A stretch of DNA of 64,000 nucleotides from Erythrobacter sp. (lineage in GTDB: Bacteria; Pseudomonadota; Alphaproteobacteria; Sphingomonadales; Sphingomonadaceae). Shown here in pieces: positions 34,159-43,502 of this stretch. Position 1 is the stretch's first letter; the number at the start of each line of letters is the position of its first letter. Position numbers and translations under genes: made by a program. The notes under the pieces are model-generated. The model was given only the letters and a program-made list of their open reading frames with translations, was not told the DNA's origin and searched no databases. The stretch spans positions 558,001 to 622,000 of the forward strand of contig JAILWQ010000001.1 in assembly GCA_025698865.1 (NCBI GenBank), given 5' to 3'.

Positions 34159-35854
34159 GCCCTGCCCGGATGGCGAAGTCGACCGGCTGGCGGATGGGCA
34201 CCATCAGCGTGCACCGTACCCCGTCGGGATCGAATCTCAGTTCCACCGGATGGCGCAGTTCATGCGCCACGATCTTCTCGATCAGATCGGTGCCGAAACC
34301 ACGCCCGCGCTGCGGAGCGACCGGCGGGCCACCGCTCTCGATCCACTCGACACGCGCAAGCTTGTCGGCGGCCTGCGTCCAGATGATCGAGACCTTCCCA
34401 CCGGACTGGCTCAAGGCCCCGTATTTCGAGGCATTGGTGGCCAGTTCGTGCAGGGCTAGACCCAGCGAAAGGGCATCGTTGGGCGCGAGCTCCACGGGCG
34501 GGCCATCGACTTCGAGGCCGTGATCCTCCTCGCGCATGTAGGGAGCAAGCTCCGCCTCGACGACCGAAGCAATCGGCGTCGTGCCCCATTCCGACTGGGT
34601 GAGCAGATCGTGCGTGGCCGACAAGGCGCGGATCCGGCCGTCGAGCCCGTCGGCGAAATCGTCGAGATCCGTCGCCCTCCGCCGCGTCAGCGCGACGATC
34701 GAGAGCACATTGGCGAGCGTGTTCTTGACCCGGTGGTTCAGTTCGCGGGTCAGCGAGTTGCGGATCGAGTTCTGCTCCGCGAACCAGTCGAGCGATCGCT
34801 GGTCTTCCAGCGCCTGCTGAGTCAGCAGGCGGGATACCAGCATCAGGAGGCTGGCCAGCGCCAGCCCGAAGATGAGCGTGATCATCGACAGCGGAGAAAG
34901 CGCGTTGGACCGCGCCGACGAGATCTCCACCATCATGTTGCGGTTCGCGATGGCGACCGGCTGGCGGGTGCTGGAGCGCGGCTCGTCCTCGCTCTCGATC
35001 CTGCCCATCTCCGCTTCCGCACCGCGCGCACCGTCGTAGAGCGCGACCGAAAAATCGCCCAGATCGACGAGTTCGGCGGCAGAAGCGAGAAAATCCTGCG
35101 CGCTGAACGGACTGTAGACGAAGCCCTTCACCCGCCGCTGTCCGCCGGCATTCTCGAACACCGGCATGTAGATGATGAAGCCCGGCGTATTGCCGGTCAG
35201 GTCCTGCTTCAGAATGACCCGCCCGCTGGCGGTCGGGCGCATCGAGCGTTCCGCCTCGTCCATCGCCGCGCGGCGAACGGGATCAGTGTACATGTCGTAG
35301 CCGATCGCCCGGCGGTTGCGGGCGGTGTCGGGCTGCAAGAGCGTGACCGGTACGAGCCGCTGGCGCGGCAGTTGGGACAGCGACGGGGTGATCTCGACCG
35401 GGTCGACACGGTAGGCCGAGAGCCGCCGTTCGAGAGTGGGCACCTCGCTCGCGCTTATCTCGCGCGCCCACCCAATACCCTCGGCGCCGCGAAAATCGGA
35501 ATCGAGCCGAAGCTCCGAAACGAAGCGTCTGAACAGCTGTGGGTCGATCACTTCCTGAGTAGAGAAAAGCGCCGAGCCCGACCGCAGATAGGAGGAGTTG
35601 ATCGATGCGCGCCGCTCCAGCGCGGAGGCCATCGCGATGCTCACCCGGCTCATCGCCGCGGCCTCGCGCTCCTGCTCGCCGCGTTCGATCGCGAAGACGC
35701 TCAAGCCGGTGATTGCAAGCACCGACAGAAAGATGCCGATGGGCACCGATCGCGGATTATCGATCAACCAGCGACGCGAAATCCTGCGACGCGATGTGTG
35801 CGAATTCGACAGCGTACCGCCCCCTGGGTTGCCGACCTGCCCACCCCCTTGCAC
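34136..35854 (-). CDS. CHASE-domain HWE/HisKA_2 histidine kinase (PhyR-activating type)
   Basis: 572 aa, GTG start at 35854. Membrane helix about 37-56 (VPIGIFLSVLAITGLSVFAI), periplasmic CHASE sensor domain about 80-300 (SELRLDSDFRGAEGIGWARE, RRAIGYDMYTDPVRRAAMDEA, GFIIYMPVFEN), second membrane helix about 330-350, then the HisKA_2/HWE kinase: phosphoacceptor His in LTRELNHRVKNTLANVLSIV, ATPase N-box LGLALHELATNASKYGAL and G-box RGFGTDLIEKIVAHEL. Such kinases (PhyK/Pak) phosphorylate PhyR. The gene is between phyR and nepR-ecfG, and its promoter is shared with nepR as a two-way EcfG-type element. Confidence 0.9.
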   Translation of the reverse strand: MQGGGQVGNPGGGTLSNSHTSRRRISRRWLIDNPRSVPIGIFLSVLAITGLSVFAIERGEQEREAAAMSRVSIAMASALERRASINSSYLRSGSALFSTQEVIDPQLFRRFVSELRLDSDFRGAEGIGWAREISASEVPTLERRLSAYRVDPVEITPSLSQLPRQRLVPVTLLQPDTARNRRAIGYDMYTDPVRRAAMDEAERSMRPTASGRVILKQDLTGNTPGFIIYMPVFENAGGQRRVKGFVYSPFSAQDFLASAAELVDLGDFSVALYDGARGAEAEMGRIESEDEPRSSTRQPVAIANRNMMVEISSARSNALSPLSMITLIFGLALASLLMLVSRLLTQQALEDQRSLDWFAEQNSIRNSLTRELNHRVKNTLANVLSIVALTRRRATDLDDFADGLDGRIRALSATHDLLTQSEWGTTPIASVVEAELAPYMREEDHGLEVDGPPVELAPNDALSLGLALHELATNASKYGALSQSGGKVSIIWTQAADKLARVEWIESGGPPVAPQRGRGFGTDLIEKIVAHELRHPVELRFDPDGVRCTLMVPIRQPVDFAIRAGRKGMRGH

Positions 35855-35892
35855 ATCGGGGGGCGGAGCGTCTACGGATCATGGTCTCGTTG

Positions 35893-35919
35893 GGAACCAA
35901 GAAGCGGGGACATCGTTCC
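35893..35919. promoter_or_regulatory. Bidirectional EcfG-type promoter between kinase and nepR-ecfG
   Basis: Plus strand: GGAAC (35893-35897), 16 nt, CGTT (35914-35917). Minus strand: GGAAC (35919-35915), 16 nt, GGTT (35898-35895). One 27-bp segment thus carries two overlapping, opposite EcfG promoters. The plus one is about 85 nt before nepR, the minus one about 40 nt before the kinase start. Confidence 0.75.
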
Positions 35920-36001
35920 CCTTCAACCAAACCGATCGGACACTGGAGACCGGGCAGCCTTTTGGCAGGTCTCGCACGGGCAAGGACGCGCCACTCTGCA
36001 T

Positions 36002-36190
36002 ATGACTTTCGAAAGGAACAATCAGGTCGCGCCGCGGGGGGGAAAATCTCTCGGTGGCGCGAAGGACAGGCGTGGCGAGCCCGGTTGGGCGAACGGCCTC
36101 AAGCAGCTTTACGATTCCGTGGTGGACGAAGATTTGCCGGACACTTTCAAGGATCTCCTGTCGCAACTGGACAGAGACGACAGGGCCTGA
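36002..36190 (+). CDS. nepR: NepR anti-sigma factor
   Basis: 62 aa. The family helix motif GLKQLYDSVVDEDLPDTFKDLLSQLD is conserved (residues about 31-57); the N-terminus is basic and disordered-looking (MTFERNNQVAPRGGKSLGG). NepR holds EcfG inactive until PhyR~P takes it. Its stop overlaps the ecfG ATG by one base (TGATG), giving coupled synthesis of sigma and anti-sigma. Confidence 0.95.
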   Translation: MTFERNNQVAPRGGKSLGGAKDRRGEPGWANGLKQLYDSVVDEDLPDTFKDLLSQLDRDDRA

Positions 36191-36798
36191 TGGCGGGACA
36201 GACCAGGACGGCCGCTGAAAAGGCCGACTTCAAGCGCGAATTGACCGAGGTTGTGCCGCATTTGCGCGCATTTGCACGCGGATTGTGCGGACGCGCCGAC
36301 CTTGCGGACGATCTCGTTCAAGAGGCCCTGCTCAAGGCATGGGCCGCGCAGGAGCGCTTCGAACCGGGGACGTCGATGCGCGCGTGGACCTTCGTGATCC
36401 TGCGCAACGCCTATCTCACCGACATGCGCCGCAATCGCTTCCGCGGGGAATACGACGAGACGGTGGCCGAACGCATCCTGACCGCGCCGGCGGGCCAGGA
36501 AGAGCCGATCCACCTTTCCGACATGCACCGCGCCCTTCTGACTCTCCCGCCCGAACGGCGCGAGGCGCTGCTGCTGGTGGGCGCCGGCGGCTTTTCCTAC
36601 GAGGAAGCGGCGAATATCTGCGGTTGCGCCGTTGGCACGATCAAGAGTCGCGTGGGCCGTGCCCGTGCCGCCCTCAACTCGATGCTGGCCGAAGGTGCGA
36701 TCCCGCAGCGTTCGCTGAACGACGATACGGCGCACCGCGCGATCCTCGAGGAACTCGACGAAGTCGCGTCCGGACAGGGACTTGCATCGCGCGGCTAG
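36190..36798 (+). CDS. ecfG: EcfG general stress sigma factor
   Basis: 202 aa ECF sigma. Region 2: VVPHLRAFARGLCGRADLADDLVQEALLKAWAAQERFEPGTSMRAWTFVILRNAYLTDMRRNR. Region 4: LPPERREALLLVGAGGFSYEEAANICGCAVGTIKSRVGRARAAL, the helix-turn-helix that binds GGAAC. Length and position directly after nepR are those of EcfG. It transcribes the stress regulon, including its own operon, phyR and probably the kinase and the SdrG-like gene, judged by their promoters. Confidence 0.96.
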   Translation: MAGQTRTAAEKADFKRELTEVVPHLRAFARGLCGRADLADDLVQEALLKAWAAQERFEPGTSMRAWTFVILRNAYLTDMRRNRFRGEYDETVAERILTAPAGQEEPIHLSDMHRALLTLPPERREALLLVGAGGFSYEEAANICGCAVGTIKSRVGRARAALNSMLAEGAIPQRSLNDDTAHRAILEELDEVASGQGLASRG

Positions 36799-36846
36799 GC
36801 TGAAGGCGCTTGCAAGCGGGCCGGGCGCTCGCCAATCAGGCCGGCA

Positions 36847-38007
36847 ATGACCTCAGGTCCCCTTCCGGAAGGCGATTCGCCCGATGACGGCCACACGCGC
36901 CGGATGGCCTTTGCCGAGCAGGAGTTGAGGCTGATATCCGCGCTGGTCGTGCTGATCGGCGCGGGACTGTTCTTCGCTCTCCCCTTCGTCCTGTCGATCG
37001 GATCGGTGGTTTTCCTGCCGCTCACGGCGGCGATCGTGCTCACGATCATCCTTTCGCCGCTGGCGGACCGGCTGGCCGGATGGGGCCTGCCCAACGTCCT
37101 CGCCTCGCTGGTGGCCCTGCTGATCTTCTTCGCTGTGCTGCTGGCTGCCCTGGCGCTGATCCTGCAACCCGCTATATCCCTGTTCGACGAGCTGCCCGCT
37201 TTGATGCGCGGGATCGGCCGCCGGTTCACCGAGCTGCGTGACCAGTTCGGCTGGATCGCGCAGCTCAACTCCGAACTTGGCGAGCTGATGCGGCGGAGTG
37301 GTCAGCAGGAGGTTGTTCTCGCCGGGCCGAGCCTGCTCGAGGAGCTTGCCTTTGCCACGCCCAGCGTGGTGATCGAGGTGATCCTCACCTTCCTGATGAC
37401 CTTCTTCATGGTCGAGGCGCGGATGCGCCTGCGCCAGCATCTGTTGTTCGGGAGGACGAGCTTCGGCACCAGCATCAAGGCCGCGCGGGTCGTGCGCGAG
37501 GTGCAGGACAGGGTTGCCGCCTACATCCTTACTGTCAGCTGCATCAATGCCGGCGTCGGCGTGATCGTCGCGCTGGGTGCGTGGGCGCTGGGTGTGGACG
37601 CGCCGATCATGTGGGGCGGTCTCGCCGCGATCCTCAATTTCATTCCCTATATCGGACCCACGGTGATGATCGGCCTGCTTGCCCTGTTCGGCATCGGAAC
37701 CACCGACACGCTGATCCTCGGGCTTATCCCGGCCGCGACCTATCTCGGCCTGCACACGGTCGAGGCGAATGCCGTGACCCCTTCGATCCTCGGCGCGCGC
37801 TTCACGATGAATCCGGTGATGATCCTGATCGCGCTCAGCTATTTCTCCTGGATCTGGGGCTTCACCGGGGCTCTGCTGTCGGTGCCGATCCTGCTGACGC
37901 TCACTGCGTTGTTCGATCATACGGGCAGGCCCAATGTAATCGGCTTCATCTTCGGCGAACCGTTGTTTGCCGGGGACATCCTCGAGCAGGCCCACGAAGA
38001 GTCGTAA
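36847..38007 (+). CDS. AI-2E family permease (PerM/TqsA-like)
   Basis: 386 aa with about seven or eight membrane helices and the family blocks VFLPLTAAIVLTIILSPLADRLAGWGLPNVLASLVALLIFFAVLL, GGLAAILNFIPYIGPTVMIGLLALFGIG and HTVEANAVTPSILGARFTMNPVMILIALSYFSWIWGFTGALLSVP. The family includes exporters and Na+/H+-type transporters; substrate unknown here. It begins 48 nt after ecfG on the same strand, so may share stress-induced transcription. Convergent with sodB. Confidence 0.9.
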   Translation: MTSGPLPEGDSPDDGHTRRMAFAEQELRLISALVVLIGAGLFFALPFVLSIGSVVFLPLTAAIVLTIILSPLADRLAGWGLPNVLASLVALLIFFAVLLAALALILQPAISLFDELPALMRGIGRRFTELRDQFGWIAQLNSELGELMRRSGQQEVVLAGPSLLEELAFATPSVVIEVILTFLMTFFMVEARMRLRQHLLFGRTSFGTSIKAARVVREVQDRVAAYILTVSCINAGVGVIVALGAWALGVDAPIMWGGLAAILNFIPYIGPTVMIGLLALFGIGTTDTLILGLIPAATYLGLHTVEANAVTPSILGARFTMNPVMILIALSYFSWIWGFTGALLSVPILLTLTALFDHTGRPNVIGFIFGEPLFAGDILEQAHEES

Positions 38008-38017
38008 CCGGATAACG

Positions 38018-38052
38018 AAAAAGGCCCGCCCCGCATCGGCGGAACGGGCCTT
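38018..38052 (-). terminator. Terminator after sodB
   Basis: AAGGCCCG (38021-38028) pairs with CGGGCCTT (38045-38052), with a further inner stem (CGCC/GGCG). On the minus strand the stem is followed by TTTTTCGTT. It lies 28 nt after the sodB stop and could also block read-through from the convergent permease gene. Confidence 0.78.
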
Positions 38053-38080
38053 GTCCTGTCAGCAATTAGCTGTGTCCGCC

Positions 38081-38695
38081 TCAGGCGGGGTATTTCCACG
38101 TATCGCCACGGGCGAGATTCTCACTGGCAAAGCTCCAGTTGAGCTTCGAGCCAACCACCGCATCGAGATATTCCGGGCGCTTGTTCTGGTGGTCGAGATA
38201 GTAGGCATGCTCCCAAAGATCGACCACGAGCAACGGGTTCACCCCGTCCTGGTCGGCGAGGGTGTCGCCGTCGTGGGTTTCCTCGATGGATAGCTCGCCG
38301 TTCTTCTCGGCAAGCCAGACCCAACCGCTGGCGAAGTGTCCGGCGCCGCGTTCCTTGAGCTTGTCCTTGAGCCCGTCGGTCGAACCGAAGACGGTTTCGA
38401 TCATGCTCTTCAACTCGTCCGAGGCCGAGGTTTCCTCACCGCTCATCGAATGCCAGTAGAAGCCGTGGTTCCAGCTCTGGGCGGCGTTGTTGAACAGGCC
38501 CTGGTCGCTTCCGCGCGCCGCGGCGACCACTTCCTCGAGCGACTTGTCGGCGTGATCGGTGCCTTCGATCGCCTTGTTGGTCTTGTCGATATAGGCCTGG
38601 TGATGCTTGCCGTGATGGTAGGACAGCGTTTCCGCCGAAACTGCCGGTGCAAGCGCGTTGTCGTCGTAAGGCAGGTCGATGAGCTTGAAAGCCAT
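38081..38695 (-). CDS. sodB: Iron (Fe-type) superoxide dismutase
   Basis: 204 aa from ATG 38695 behind AGAGGAAAG. Metal ligands: His27 region in TLSYHHGKHHQAYID, His in NHGFYWHSM, and Asp/His of DLWEHAYYLDHQNKRPEYL; LFNNAAQSWNH and FASGWVWL are as in the Fe type. It converts superoxide into peroxide and oxygen in the cytoplasm. The N-terminal frame extends upstream without similarity. A terminator follows. No EcfG-type promoter is seen before it. Confidence 0.94.
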   Translation of the reverse strand: MAFKLIDLPYDDNALAPAVSAETLSYHHGKHHQAYIDKTNKAIEGTDHADKSLEEVVAAARGSDQGLFNNAAQSWNHGFYWHSMSGEETSASDELKSMIETVFGSTDGLKDKLKERGAGHFASGWVWLAEKNGELSIEETHDGDTLADQDGVNPLLVVDLWEHAYYLDHQNKRPEYLDAVVGSKLNWSFASENLARGDTWKYPA

Positions 38696-38864
38696 TTCGT
38701 TCTTTCCTCTGTGCTGAAGTAATTTTTCGGAAGGTTCATTAACCCAACGCGCCGCACGGGCAAGGGTTGCAAAGGCGCGGCGAAAAGGCGGGCGGCGCTC
38801 TTCCCTTCCGCCAGCCAAGGCGTCAGAAGCGCTGATCTGACGCAAGCAGACGAACGGTGTGGTA

Positions 38865-40202
38865 ATGGGACGTCAATTCTTTGGGACCGACGGCATTCGC
38901 GGCCGGACCAACGAGGTCAAGATGAACGCCGACTTGGCGATGCGCGTGGGTCAGGCGGCCGGCGCGCATTTCCGCCGGGGCGACCATCTCCATCGCGTGG
39001 TGATCGGGAAGGATACGCGCCTTTCGGGCTATATGATCGAAAGCGCGCTGGTCGCAGGCTTTACCAGCACCGGCATGGACGTGATCATGACTGGCCCTCT
39101 GCCGACCCCGGCGATCGCGATGCTGACGCGGGAAATGCGCGCCGATCTGGGCGTCATGATCTCCGCCAGCCACAATCCCTACGAGGACAACGGCATCAAG
39201 CTGTTCGGGCCGGACGGTTTCAAACTTTCCGACGAGGACGAGATGGCGATCGAGGCGCTGATGCAGCAACCGCCCCAACTGGCCGATGCCGCCCATATCG
39301 GCCGAGCACGCCGGATCGAGGATGCGCGGGGTCGCTATATTCACGCGGTCAAAGGCTCGATCGGGTCCGATATCCGTTTTGACGGACTGAAGATCGTGGT
39401 CGATTGCGCCAATGGCGCCGCCTATCAGGTCACGCCGAGCGCGATCTGGGAACTGGGCGCGGATGTCGTCCCACTCGGCGTCACCCCCAGTGGAACCAAC
39501 ATCAACGATAAGGTCGGCTCCACCGCTCTCGACGCGGTCAAGGCCAAGGTGGTCGAAGAAGGCGCGCATCTCGGCATCGCGCTCGATGGCGATGCCGACC
39601 GGCTGATCGTGGTCGACGAGAAGGGCCGCGCGGTCGACGGCGACCAGCTGATGGCCCTGATTGCCACGCGCATGGCCGAAACGGGCAAGCTCGCCGGCGG
39701 CGGCGTCGTCGCCACGGTGATGTCGAATCTCGGGCTCGAGCGCTATCTTCACGGCATCGGCCTCGGGCTGGAGCGAACCAAGGTCGGCGATCGCTACGTG
39801 CTTCAGCGAATGCGCGAGGGCGGCTTCAATCTCGGCGGCGAGCAGTCGGGCCACATGATCCTGCTCGATCACGCGACCACCGGCGACGGAACCGTCGCGG
39901 CCTTGCGGGTGCTCGCCAGCATGGTGCGCGCCGGCAAGCCGGCCAGCGAGCTGCTGCACATGTTCGATCCGGTGCCGCAATTGCTCAAGAACGTGCGCTA
40001 CGAGAGCGGCGCGCCGCTGGAGAGCGAAGCGGTCAAGAAAGTCATCGCCGAAGCGGAGGCAGTGCTCGGCACAGGCGGCCGACTGGTGATCCGCCCCTCG
40101 GGCACCGAGCCGTTGATCCGGGTCATGGCCGAGGGGGACGACGCGCGGAAGGTCGAGCAAGTGGTCGACCAAGTCTGCGATGCGGTGCGCGGGGCGGCCT
40201 GA
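38865..40202 (+). CDS. glmM: Phosphoglucosamine mutase
   Basis: 445 aa, the standard length. N-terminal [10 protein letters not shown], catalytic phosphoserine Ser102 in [19 protein letters not shown], metal loop [14 protein letters not shown], sugar loop GGEQSGHMI and phosphate-binding [12 protein letters not shown]. It interconverts glucosamine-6-P and glucosamine-1-P for UDP-GlcNAc and peptidoglycan/LPS synthesis. ATG 38865 chosen. The stop overlaps the next ATG (TGATG). First of a glmM-DUF1272-thiD run linked by overlapping starts. Confidence 0.96.
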   Translation: MGRQFFGTDGIRGRTNEVKMNADLAMRVGQAAGAHFRRGDHLHRVVIGKDTRLSGYMIESALVAGFTSTGMDVIMTGPLPTPAIAMLTREMRADLGVMISASHNPYEDNGIKLFGPDGFKLSDEDEMAIEALMQQPPQLADAAHIGRARRIEDARGRYIHAVKGSIGSDIRFDGLKIVVDCANGAAYQVTPSAIWELGADVVPLGVTPSGTNINDKVGSTALDAVKAKVVEEGAHLGIALDGDADRLIVVDEKGRAVDGDQLMALIATRMAETGKLAGGGVVATVMSNLGLERYLHGIGLGLERTKVGDRYVLQRMREGGFNLGGEQSGHMILLDHATTGDGTVAALRVLASMVRAGKPASELLHMFDPVPQLLKNVRYESGAPLESEAVKKVIAEAEAVLGTGGRLVIRPSGTEPLIRVMAEGDDARKVEQVVDQVCDAVRGAA

Positions 40203-40426
40203 TGCTGGAGATGCACCCCGACTGCCAGGCGTGTGGCGCCGACTTGCCGGCCGAAGCGCATGGCGCCTTCATCTGCAGCCTCGAATGCACCTTCTGCGCC
40301 GATTGCGCCGACCGCCTCGACGACCGCTGCCCCAATTGCGGCGGCGAGCTGAGCGACCGACCGACGCGCGCGGCCCGCCTTCATGCCGACTATCCGCCCA
40401 CCTCCACGAGAAAGCACGCCGGATGA
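40202..40426 (+). CDS. DUF1272 small zinc-ribbon-like protein
   Basis: 74 aa with seven cysteines: MHPDCQACGADLP, ICSLECTFCADCADRL and CPNCGGELSDRP. This CxxC/CxxxCxxC set matches DUF1272, presumably binding zinc. Function unknown. It overlaps glmM by one base and thiD by 4 nt (ATGA), so it is embedded in an operon. Confidence 0.87.
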   Translation: MLEMHPDCQACGADLPAEAHGAFICSLECTFCADCADRLDDRCPNCGGELSDRPTRAARLHADYPPTSTRKHAG

Positions 40427-41220
40427 GCGCCCCGCCGCGCATCCTGTCGATCGCGGGCTCGGACAGTTCGGGTGGCGCGGGCATTCAGGCCGATATCAAG
40501 ACGATCGCTATGCTGGGCGGCTACGCGATGACCGCGCTCACCGCCATCACCGCCCAGAACACCACAGGCGTTCAGGCGGTCGAGGTGCTCAGCGCGGACT
40601 TCGTCGGCACGCAGATCGATTCCTGCCTGAGCGACGTCGGGGCGGATACGATCAAGATCGGGATGCTGGGTTCCCCGGAGATCGCCGCCGCAGTGGCGGG
40701 GCGGCTCGAGGATTTTTCCGGCACGATCGTCTTCGATCCGGTGATGATCGCGAGCAGCGGATCGGTGCTCGCCGATGATGCGACCATCAATGCCTTCGCC
40801 ACGCTGATGGACCTGACGACAATCGTTACCCCGAACCTGCCCGAACTCGCTGCCCTTACGGGGCGCGATATCGGCGATGCCGAAAGCGTGATCGAGGCGG
40901 CGCTGGAACTTGCGCAGCGCCACGACGTGCTGGTGCTGGCCAAGGGCGGCCATGCGGAAGGCACAGAAGTGATCGACCGCGTGGTCTCGGCCGACGGTAA
41001 GGTCGCCAGTTTTTCGCACCAGCGGATCGAGACGCGGCACACGCACGGGACGGGCTGCACTCTCAGCTCCGCGCTCGCGACGCTGCTGGGCCATGGTCAG
41101 CCACTGACCCATGCGGTCCGGCTGGCGCGCGGATTCACCCATGCCGCGATCGCACAGGCGCCCGGTTTCGGCGCCGGCAGCGGACCGCTCGGCCATCAGG
41201 CGGTGCGTCGCCCCGGCTAG
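40423..41220 (+). CDS. thiD: HMP/HMP-phosphate kinase ThiD
   Basis: 265 aa ribokinase-fold enzyme. ILSIAGSDSSGGAGIQADIKTIAMLGGYAMTALTAITAQNT is the ThiD signature, followed by TNLPELAALTG-type PNLPELAALTGRDI and the C-terminal RHTHGTGCTLSSALAT with the catalytic base region GTGC. It phosphorylates hydroxymethylpyrimidine and its phosphate in thiamine synthesis. It is the last gene of the glmM operon; the LOG gene converges 10 nt later. Confidence 0.95.
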   Translation: MSAPPRILSIAGSDSSGGAGIQADIKTIAMLGGYAMTALTAITAQNTTGVQAVEVLSADFVGTQIDSCLSDVGADTIKIGMLGSPEIAAAVAGRLEDFSGTIVFDPVMIASSGSVLADDATINAFATLMDLTTIVTPNLPELAALTGRDIGDAESVIEAALELAQRHDVLVLAKGGHAEGTEVIDRVVSADGKVASFSHQRIETRHTHGTGCTLSSALATLLGHGQPLTHAVRLARGFTHAAIAQAPGFGAGSGPLGHQAVRRPG

Positions 41221-41230
41221 AGTGAAGCTA

Positions 41231-42154
41231 TTACCGCTTCAGCTGGTAGAAATCGGCGATGTGGCCCCAGGCATCCTCGGCCGTCTCGCACCAGCGGAAG
41301 AGGTCGAGGTCCTTGTGCGAAACCGTGCCCTCGTCGGCCAGCGCCTCGAAATCCACAACCCGGGTCCAGAAATCCTTGCCGAAGAGCAGGATCGGGATCG
41401 GCTTCATCTTGCCGGTCTGGATCAGGGTCAGGAGTTCGAAGAATTCGTCGAACGTGCCGAACCCGCCCGGGAACACCGCCACCGCCTTGGCCCGCAGCAG
41501 GAAATGCATCTTGCGCAAGGCGAAATAGTGGAACTGGAAGCTGAGATAGGGCGTGACGTAAGGATTGGGCGCCTGTTCGTGGGGCAGCACGATATTGAGG
41601 CCGATCGATTCCGCCCCCGCCTCGCTCGCGCCGCGATTGGCGGCTTCCATGATCGACGGTCCGCCGCCCGAGCAGATCACGAACTGGCGCTGCCCGTCCT
41701 CGATGATCGACTTCTCGCTGGCCGTCTTGGCGAGGCGGTAGGCTTCCTCGTAATACTTGGCCTTGGCCGCGAGGTTGCGGACCACCCGCGCCTCGTCTTC
41801 GGGCAGGTCCTCGGCTCCGGCGAGCGCTTCCTCCACCGCATCGGGCGGCGGGATCCGCGCCGAACCGTAGATCACCAAAGTCGAGCCGACGCCGGCCTCT
41901 TCGAGCAGCATCTCGGTCTTCAACAGCTCGAGCTGGAAGCGCACCGGGCGCAGTTCGTCGCGCATCAGGAAGTCGGTGTCGCGATAGGCCAGCCGGTAGG
42001 CGGGGTGCATGGTCTGCGGCGTACGCGGAGCCTGCGATTCCGCGAAGCCTGCTTCCTGATCCGCGCGATAGAACTTGCGATCGGTCAGGTCGCGATCGTC
42101 TTCGGTTTCGTTGGGCGTGGGGATTTCGTTCGTATTCGTAATTTTGTCTGTCAT
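41231..42154 (-). CDS. LOG-family (TIGR00730-type) Rossmann-fold protein
   Basis: 307 aa. The LOG motifs are GSARIPPP, ICSGGGPSIMEAANRGASEAGAESIG and FPGGFGTFDEFFELLTLIQTG (PGGxGTxxE). LOG enzymes release free cytokinin bases or, more generally, act as nucleotide-5'-monophosphate N-ribohydrolases; the biological role in bacteria is often unknown. Length includes an N-terminal extension of about 90 residues, longer than the plant-type LOG. ATG 42154 chosen. Confidence 0.9.
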   Translation of the reverse strand: MTDKITNTNEIPTPNETEDDRDLTDRKFYRADQEAGFAESQAPRTPQTMHPAYRLAYRDTDFLMRDELRPVRFQLELLKTEMLLEEAGVGSTLVIYGSARIPPPDAVEEALAGAEDLPEDEARVVRNLAAKAKYYEEAYRLAKTASEKSIIEDGQRQFVICSGGGPSIMEAANRGASEAGAESIGLNIVLPHEQAPNPYVTPYLSFQFHYFALRKMHFLLRAKAVAVFPGGFGTFDEFFELLTLIQTGKMKPIPILLFGKDFWTRVVDFEALADEGTVSHKDLDLFRWCETAEDAWGHIADFYQLKR

Positions 42155-42205
42155 GGGCCGGCGCGTTAAGGCCGAAGCGCCCGCCCCACAAGTCACCGCG
42201 TGACG

Positions 42206-43432
42206 CTAGCCGGGTCCGGCGGTGTCCTCGTTCTGGAGCGCGACCGCGGTGGTCCGTGGAACGCTGCGGAAGGCGGATTGCAGCTCGCCCGGCAGCGCAT
42301 CGCCCGCGTACAGGCGCCAGAGGCCGAAACCGGTCGCAGCGAGTGCCGCGCCGCCTATCGACCAGAATAGCCCGGTCGGCCCTGCCAGCGCCATCACCGA
42401 GGATGCCACAAGCGGCCCGGCCACAGCGCCCAGCGAATAGAGCAGCACCAGCCCGCCGCTCGCTCCCACCCGGTCGCCGGATCCGACATGGTCGTTCGTA
42501 TGCGCGACGCAGAGCGGATAGAGCGCGAAGGCGAGCCCCCCGAACAGCGCGGCCAGCGGGAACAGCAATGCCCTGCTCTCGCCCAGCAGCGCCAGCGCGA
42601 CGCAGGCGAGCGTGGTGGCGAGAAAGGTCGAAACCAGCACCTTGCGCCGGTCCCACCGATCGGACAGCAGCCCCAGCGGCCATTGCAGCAGCACCCCGCC
42701 CCCGATCGCGCAGGAGGTGAAGAAGGCGACATCGGCGAGGCTCATCCCCAGCCGCCGCACGAACACCGCGCCCAGCGCATAGAACGCGCCGAGAGTCATG
42801 CCGGTCACGAATGTCCCGACCGCGCCCAGCGGGGAAATCGCGTAGAGCCGGCGGATCGAAAGCGGCTTCATCTCGCCCAGCGCAGGCTGATCGGTCTTCG
42901 TCAGCACTACGGGAAGTAGAGCGAGCGAGAGCAGGATGGCCGAGAACATGAAGGGCAAAGCCGGTGCGTCCCTGCCGATATTGAGCAGGAACTGTCCGAG
43001 CGCCTGCCCGAGATACAGCGCCACCATGTAAGCTGCCAAAGCGGTCGAACGGGTACGCGCGTCGCTACGCTCGTTGAGCCAGCTTTCGAGGCAGACGAAC
43101 ACGCCCGCGATGGCGAAGCCGTCGATGAAGCGCAGCACGGTCCAGAAGGCCACGCCCTGCCACAGCGCGTAGGACAGGCTGCTTGCGGAAAAGACCGAGA
43201 TGAAGGCGGCGATCGAGCGGATATGGCCGACCTCGGCCACCAGCCGGCCGATCCGCAGCGAACCCACCGTCAAACCGGCAAAATAGGCCGTGCCGACGAG
43301 GCCGATCAACGGCGCGGGCGTTCCGGCCAGCTCCAGACGCACGGCGATCAGCGTCGACAGAAAGCCGCTGCCCGCCATGATCATGAAGATCGCGAGCAGG
43401 AAGGTGCGGACATTGGCGAGCGAGCGCAACAT
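42206..43432 (-). CDS. Major facilitator superfamily transporter
   Basis: 408 aa, about 12 membrane helices. Contains the intracellular loop-type motif RIGRLVAEVGHIRS and GLLSDRWDRRKVLV (MFS motif A) and the N-terminal FLLAIFMIMAGSGFLSTLIAVRLELAG of the YcaD-like class. Substrate unknown. It lies 70 nt downstream of the ferredoxin gene on the same strand, with no obvious functional link. Confidence 0.9.
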   Translation of the reverse strand: MLRSLANVRTFLLAIFMIMAGSGFLSTLIAVRLELAGTPAPLIGLVGTAYFAGLTVGSLRIGRLVAEVGHIRSIAAFISVFSASSLSYALWQGVAFWTVLRFIDGFAIAGVFVCLESWLNERSDARTRSTALAAYMVALYLGQALGQFLLNIGRDAPALPFMFSAILLSLALLPVVLTKTDQPALGEMKPLSIRRLYAISPLGAVGTFVTGMTLGAFYALGAVFVRRLGMSLADVAFFTSCAIGGGVLLQWPLGLLSDRWDRRKVLVSTFLATTLACVALALLGESRALLFPLAALFGGLAFALYPLCVAHTNDHVGSGDRVGASGGLVLLYSLGAVAGPLVASSVMALAGPTGLFWSIGGAALAATGFGLWRLYAGDALPGELQSAFRSVPRTTAVALQNEDTAGPG

Positions 43433-43502
43433 GCTGCGGCCCTATAATCACCGGGTCCCGATCATGTCACGATGGCGCGAGCGCCGGGTTCGACGGGAAG
43501 CG

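Noticed and set aside
41111..42169. Plus-strand frame opposite the LOG gene
   Set aside because: Antisense shadow; the LOG motifs are on the minus strand.
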